A stretch of DNA of 64,000 bases from Turbatrix aceti (lineage: Eukaryota; Nematoda; Chromadorea; Rhabditida; Panagrolaimidae): contig OZ017770.1 of the NCBI GenBank assembly GCA_963969345.1, forward strand, positions 5,527,246-5,591,245. The letters are read 5' to 3'. A program made the position numbers and the translations under genes. The notes under the pieces were generated by a model, which was given only the letters and a program-made list of their open reading frames with translations, ran no database searches and was not told the DNA's origin. Of this stretch, positions 61,531-64,000 are shown in pieces (position 1 is the stretch's first letter; each line of letters starts with the position of its first letter).

Positions 61531-64000
61531 ATGTTCTCATTGTTGTCAATGGCCACACAGTTAATTATCAATGTCAACGTCCTCGCACACGTAAGTAGAA
61601 TTCCCAAGGGATTGTTTTTTTTTTCAAACGAACGAGTGCTAAAGTGTTATTTATGTTCAGGCACTTGAAGACAACACCTATTTGGTGTCCCAAAGTCATG
61701 TACGACAGTTGAGAATTGCGGGTGATTTGATTATCGGTGGTGTCTTTCCGGTTCACGCCAAGTCAAATGTCCCTGGAGGGCCGCCATGCGGCGAAATTTT
61801 TGAAACTAGGTTTGAGCAGTGCTTTCTTTCTTTCTTATTGCACTTTTATGGAAAACGAATTTTAGGGGCATCCATCGGGTAGAAGCAATGCTTTATGCTT
61901 TGGACATGATCAACGCTCAAACAGATTTTCTTAGAGGCTATAAATTGGTGAGTAAAAACAAAGTAGCGAGGCAAAAGGGGCATAGAAAAGTTATTTTTAG
62001 GGTGCATTGATACTCGACTCCTGTTCAAATCCTGCATACGCACTAAACCAAAGCTTAGACTTTGTGCGGGACATGATTGGTTCAACTGACGTCTCTGAAT
62101 ATCAATGTGCAGACGGCAAACAACCTCAAATCCTCTACACTCCAAAGAAGAACGTAGTTGCCGTTGTTGGCGCCAGCTACAGCAGTGTAACAGTGCAGAT
62201 TGCCAATTTGTTGCGCCTTTTCCGAATTGTTCAAGTCAGTCCGGCATCAACAAATGCGGACTTAAGTGATAAAAGTAGATTTGAATATTTTGCCAGAACC
62301 GTGCCCTCAGACAACTACCAAGCTAGGGCAATGATAGATATTGCGCGTCACTTTGGATGGACCTATGTATCACTTGTCTACTCTGCAGACGAATACGGCG
62401 AACTCGGGGCAGATGCATTTAAGAAAGAAGCTCGTCGCCACAATATCTGCATTGCCATCGAAGAACGAATCTCAATAAAAAAAGAAGCACTTGCCGAATC
62501 TGTCGACAATCTCGTTAAAAAGTGAAGCATTGCAAAGGTTAATTAATTTAAGTGCCTAAGTCGTTCCGTTTACAGATTGCAACCAGATAAAAAAGTTGGA
62601 GCCCGTGTCGTTGTGCTCTTTGTCGGAACGGAATACATCCCCGAACTGATGAAAGAAACCGCAGATAAAATAAAATCCGTAACAACTCTGAAGAATCCTA
62701 AAAAAATTATTTGGCTGGCAAGTGAGTCATGGGATCGAAACAACGATGCGTATACGGTTGGCGTACGTCGACTCTCCGCAGAAGGCGCTATCGTGCTTAT
62801 GCTCGAATCTCAGCGGGTGCCCTCATTTGAGGACTATTATTTATCGCTGCATCCTGGAAATGAGAAATTTGAGCGAAACAAGTGGTTACGAGAACTTTGG
62901 GAGCATAAATTTAATTGCGAATTTGATTCATCTCCGGATTCTACTGTCAACCGGTAGGAATACACATATTTTTCAAATTTTCTTTGAAAGCATTTTTTTT
63001 TTCACTATTTTTTTTCTTGCTATTCTTTACAGATGCGAAGCACAACGACAATCAAAAGAAAATTTTAATCCTGATGACAAAGTACAATTTGTCATCGAAG
63101 CAGTATATGCTATAGCTCACGCTCTGCAAGCCATGAAGAAAAAAGTGTGTCCAAATGATACAATTGAGACATCTTGGATTTCAAGGCACGCAAAGCTGCC
63201 TGATATATGCAGCGCTATGAAGCACATTGACGGAGATGAATTTTACAAAAAATACCTGCTGAATGTCAAATTTGAAGGTAATTTAACAAAAAGATGGGCA
63301 GTTGTATTCAAATCATTAATTTAAGATTTGGTCGGCAAAAAAGTTCACTTCAACCCCCAGGGAGACGGTCCAGCTCATTACACCATTCTGAATTACCAGC
63401 CGTCCATAGGCAAGGATTCCGAATCAGACAGAGACGACTACGCAGAAGTTGGCAGTTGGTCCGAACAGAAACTGATCATAAGAGAAGAAAGCATGTTTTG
63501 GAACGTGAATGGGGATGGCATTCGACCGATTTCCAAATGCAGCATGCCTTGTCCGCCCGGATATAAGAAACAACTGATAAAAGCGGTAAAACAAATTTAT
63601 GAGTTACCTGTAACGTAAAACAGCGCTTACAGGACGAAGTTTGTTGTTGGGCATGCGGAAAGTGCGAAGACTACGAATACCTGGCCAATGACACCACGTG
63701 CATCGATTGCGGGCAGGGCAGGTGGCCGGTGAAAGACCGTAAAGCCTGCTTTGATCTCGCTGATAAACACTTGATGCACATGAAGTGGTCAAACTGGTAC
63801 AGCATCGTGCCCGCTATCTTTGCCGTCATTGGCATCATTGCTACTCTTCTGGTTATCATTGTCTACATTATGTACGATTTTTTTGAGCTTTCAGTAGCGC
63901 GAACTCAAAAAAAATTATTTTTAGATACAATGATACACCCGTAGTCAAAGCCTCAGGGAGAGAGCTGAGCTACTTGTTGCTCTTCTCGATGATCATGTGC
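61531..64000 (+). CDS. mgl: Metabotropic glutamate receptor, N-terminal part
   Basis: Class C GPCR, cut off by the window end. Exons: 61531-61590, 61661-61809, 61866-61947, 62001-62521, 62576-62953, 63033-63277, 63326-63585, 63633-63871 and 63925 onward, all in phase, ~670 codons so far. A signal peptide precedes the Venus-flytrap glutamate-binding domain: [44 protein letters not shown] and [20 protein letters not shown]. The Cys-rich domain follows ([26 protein letters not shown]). The first transmembrane helix is [19 protein letters not shown], then [19 protein letters not shown], strongly conserved in mGluRs. The group cannot be fixed from this part. It signals through G proteins in response to glutamate at synapses. 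Confidence 0.95.

Overview
The window is animal nuclear DNA, most likely from a nematode with a compact genome. Genes are cut by many short GT-AG introns, mostly about 42-60 bp, with acceptors such as TTTTCAG and TTTTTAG. Several start codons sit only a few bases behind a lone 3' splice site, as expected of spliced-leader trans-splicing. The gene content fits: a cofactor-independent phosphoglycerate mutase of the nematode type, a nuclear hormone receptor with a divergent P-box, two neuropeptide precursors and a CYSTM peptide. I cannot name the species, and another small-genome ecdysozoan is not excluded. Almost all exon models below were built by hand from splice sites and reading phase; every junction listed keeps the frame open.

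Layout. 0-15 kb is dense: the 3' end of a VPS8 (CORVET) gene, a small unrecognised gene, a FAM21/WASHC2 homologue, mitochondrial ribosomal protein L30, a 567-residue coiled-coil protein, phosphoglycerate mutase and dystroglycan. 15-20.5 kb is gene-poor and holds an internally deleted LINE with perfect target-site duplications. 20.5-28.4 kb holds a TraB-domain protein, an ARMH3 (C10orf76) homologue, an MBOAT7-type lysophosphatidylinositol acyltransferase, a 5'-truncated LINE and an acidic protein of unknown function. 28.4-33.4 kb looks intergenic. 33-45 kb holds a SIK/KIN-29-like kinase, a CUB-LDLa transmembrane protein, a CYSTM peptide and a nuclear receptor. 45-50.4 kb is AT-rich and gene-poor apart from a 60-bp LINE stub. 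50.4-59.4 kb holds a ZCCHC24 homologue, two neuropeptide genes head to head, a tRNA-derived SINE, an unrecognised 383-residue protein and an HPS1-like longin protein. The window ends inside a metabotropic glutamate receptor gene.

Themes. Endolysosomal trafficking recurs (VPS8, FAM21, HPS1-like), but these genes are far apart and nothing shows co-regulation. Three gene pairs are divergent with short shared 5' regions (FAM21/MRPL30, coiled-coil/iPGM, ARMH3/MBOAT7); the last contains a perfect 13-bp inverted repeat. The retroelements are the most informative novelty. Four insertions have perfect 14-15-bp target-site duplications, and the SINE shares its 3' end with a LINE in the same window, which suggests which LINE mobilises it. 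The two neuropeptide precursors, one with ELLG/ELWG repeats and one with FAKFAKR repeats, match no family I can name.
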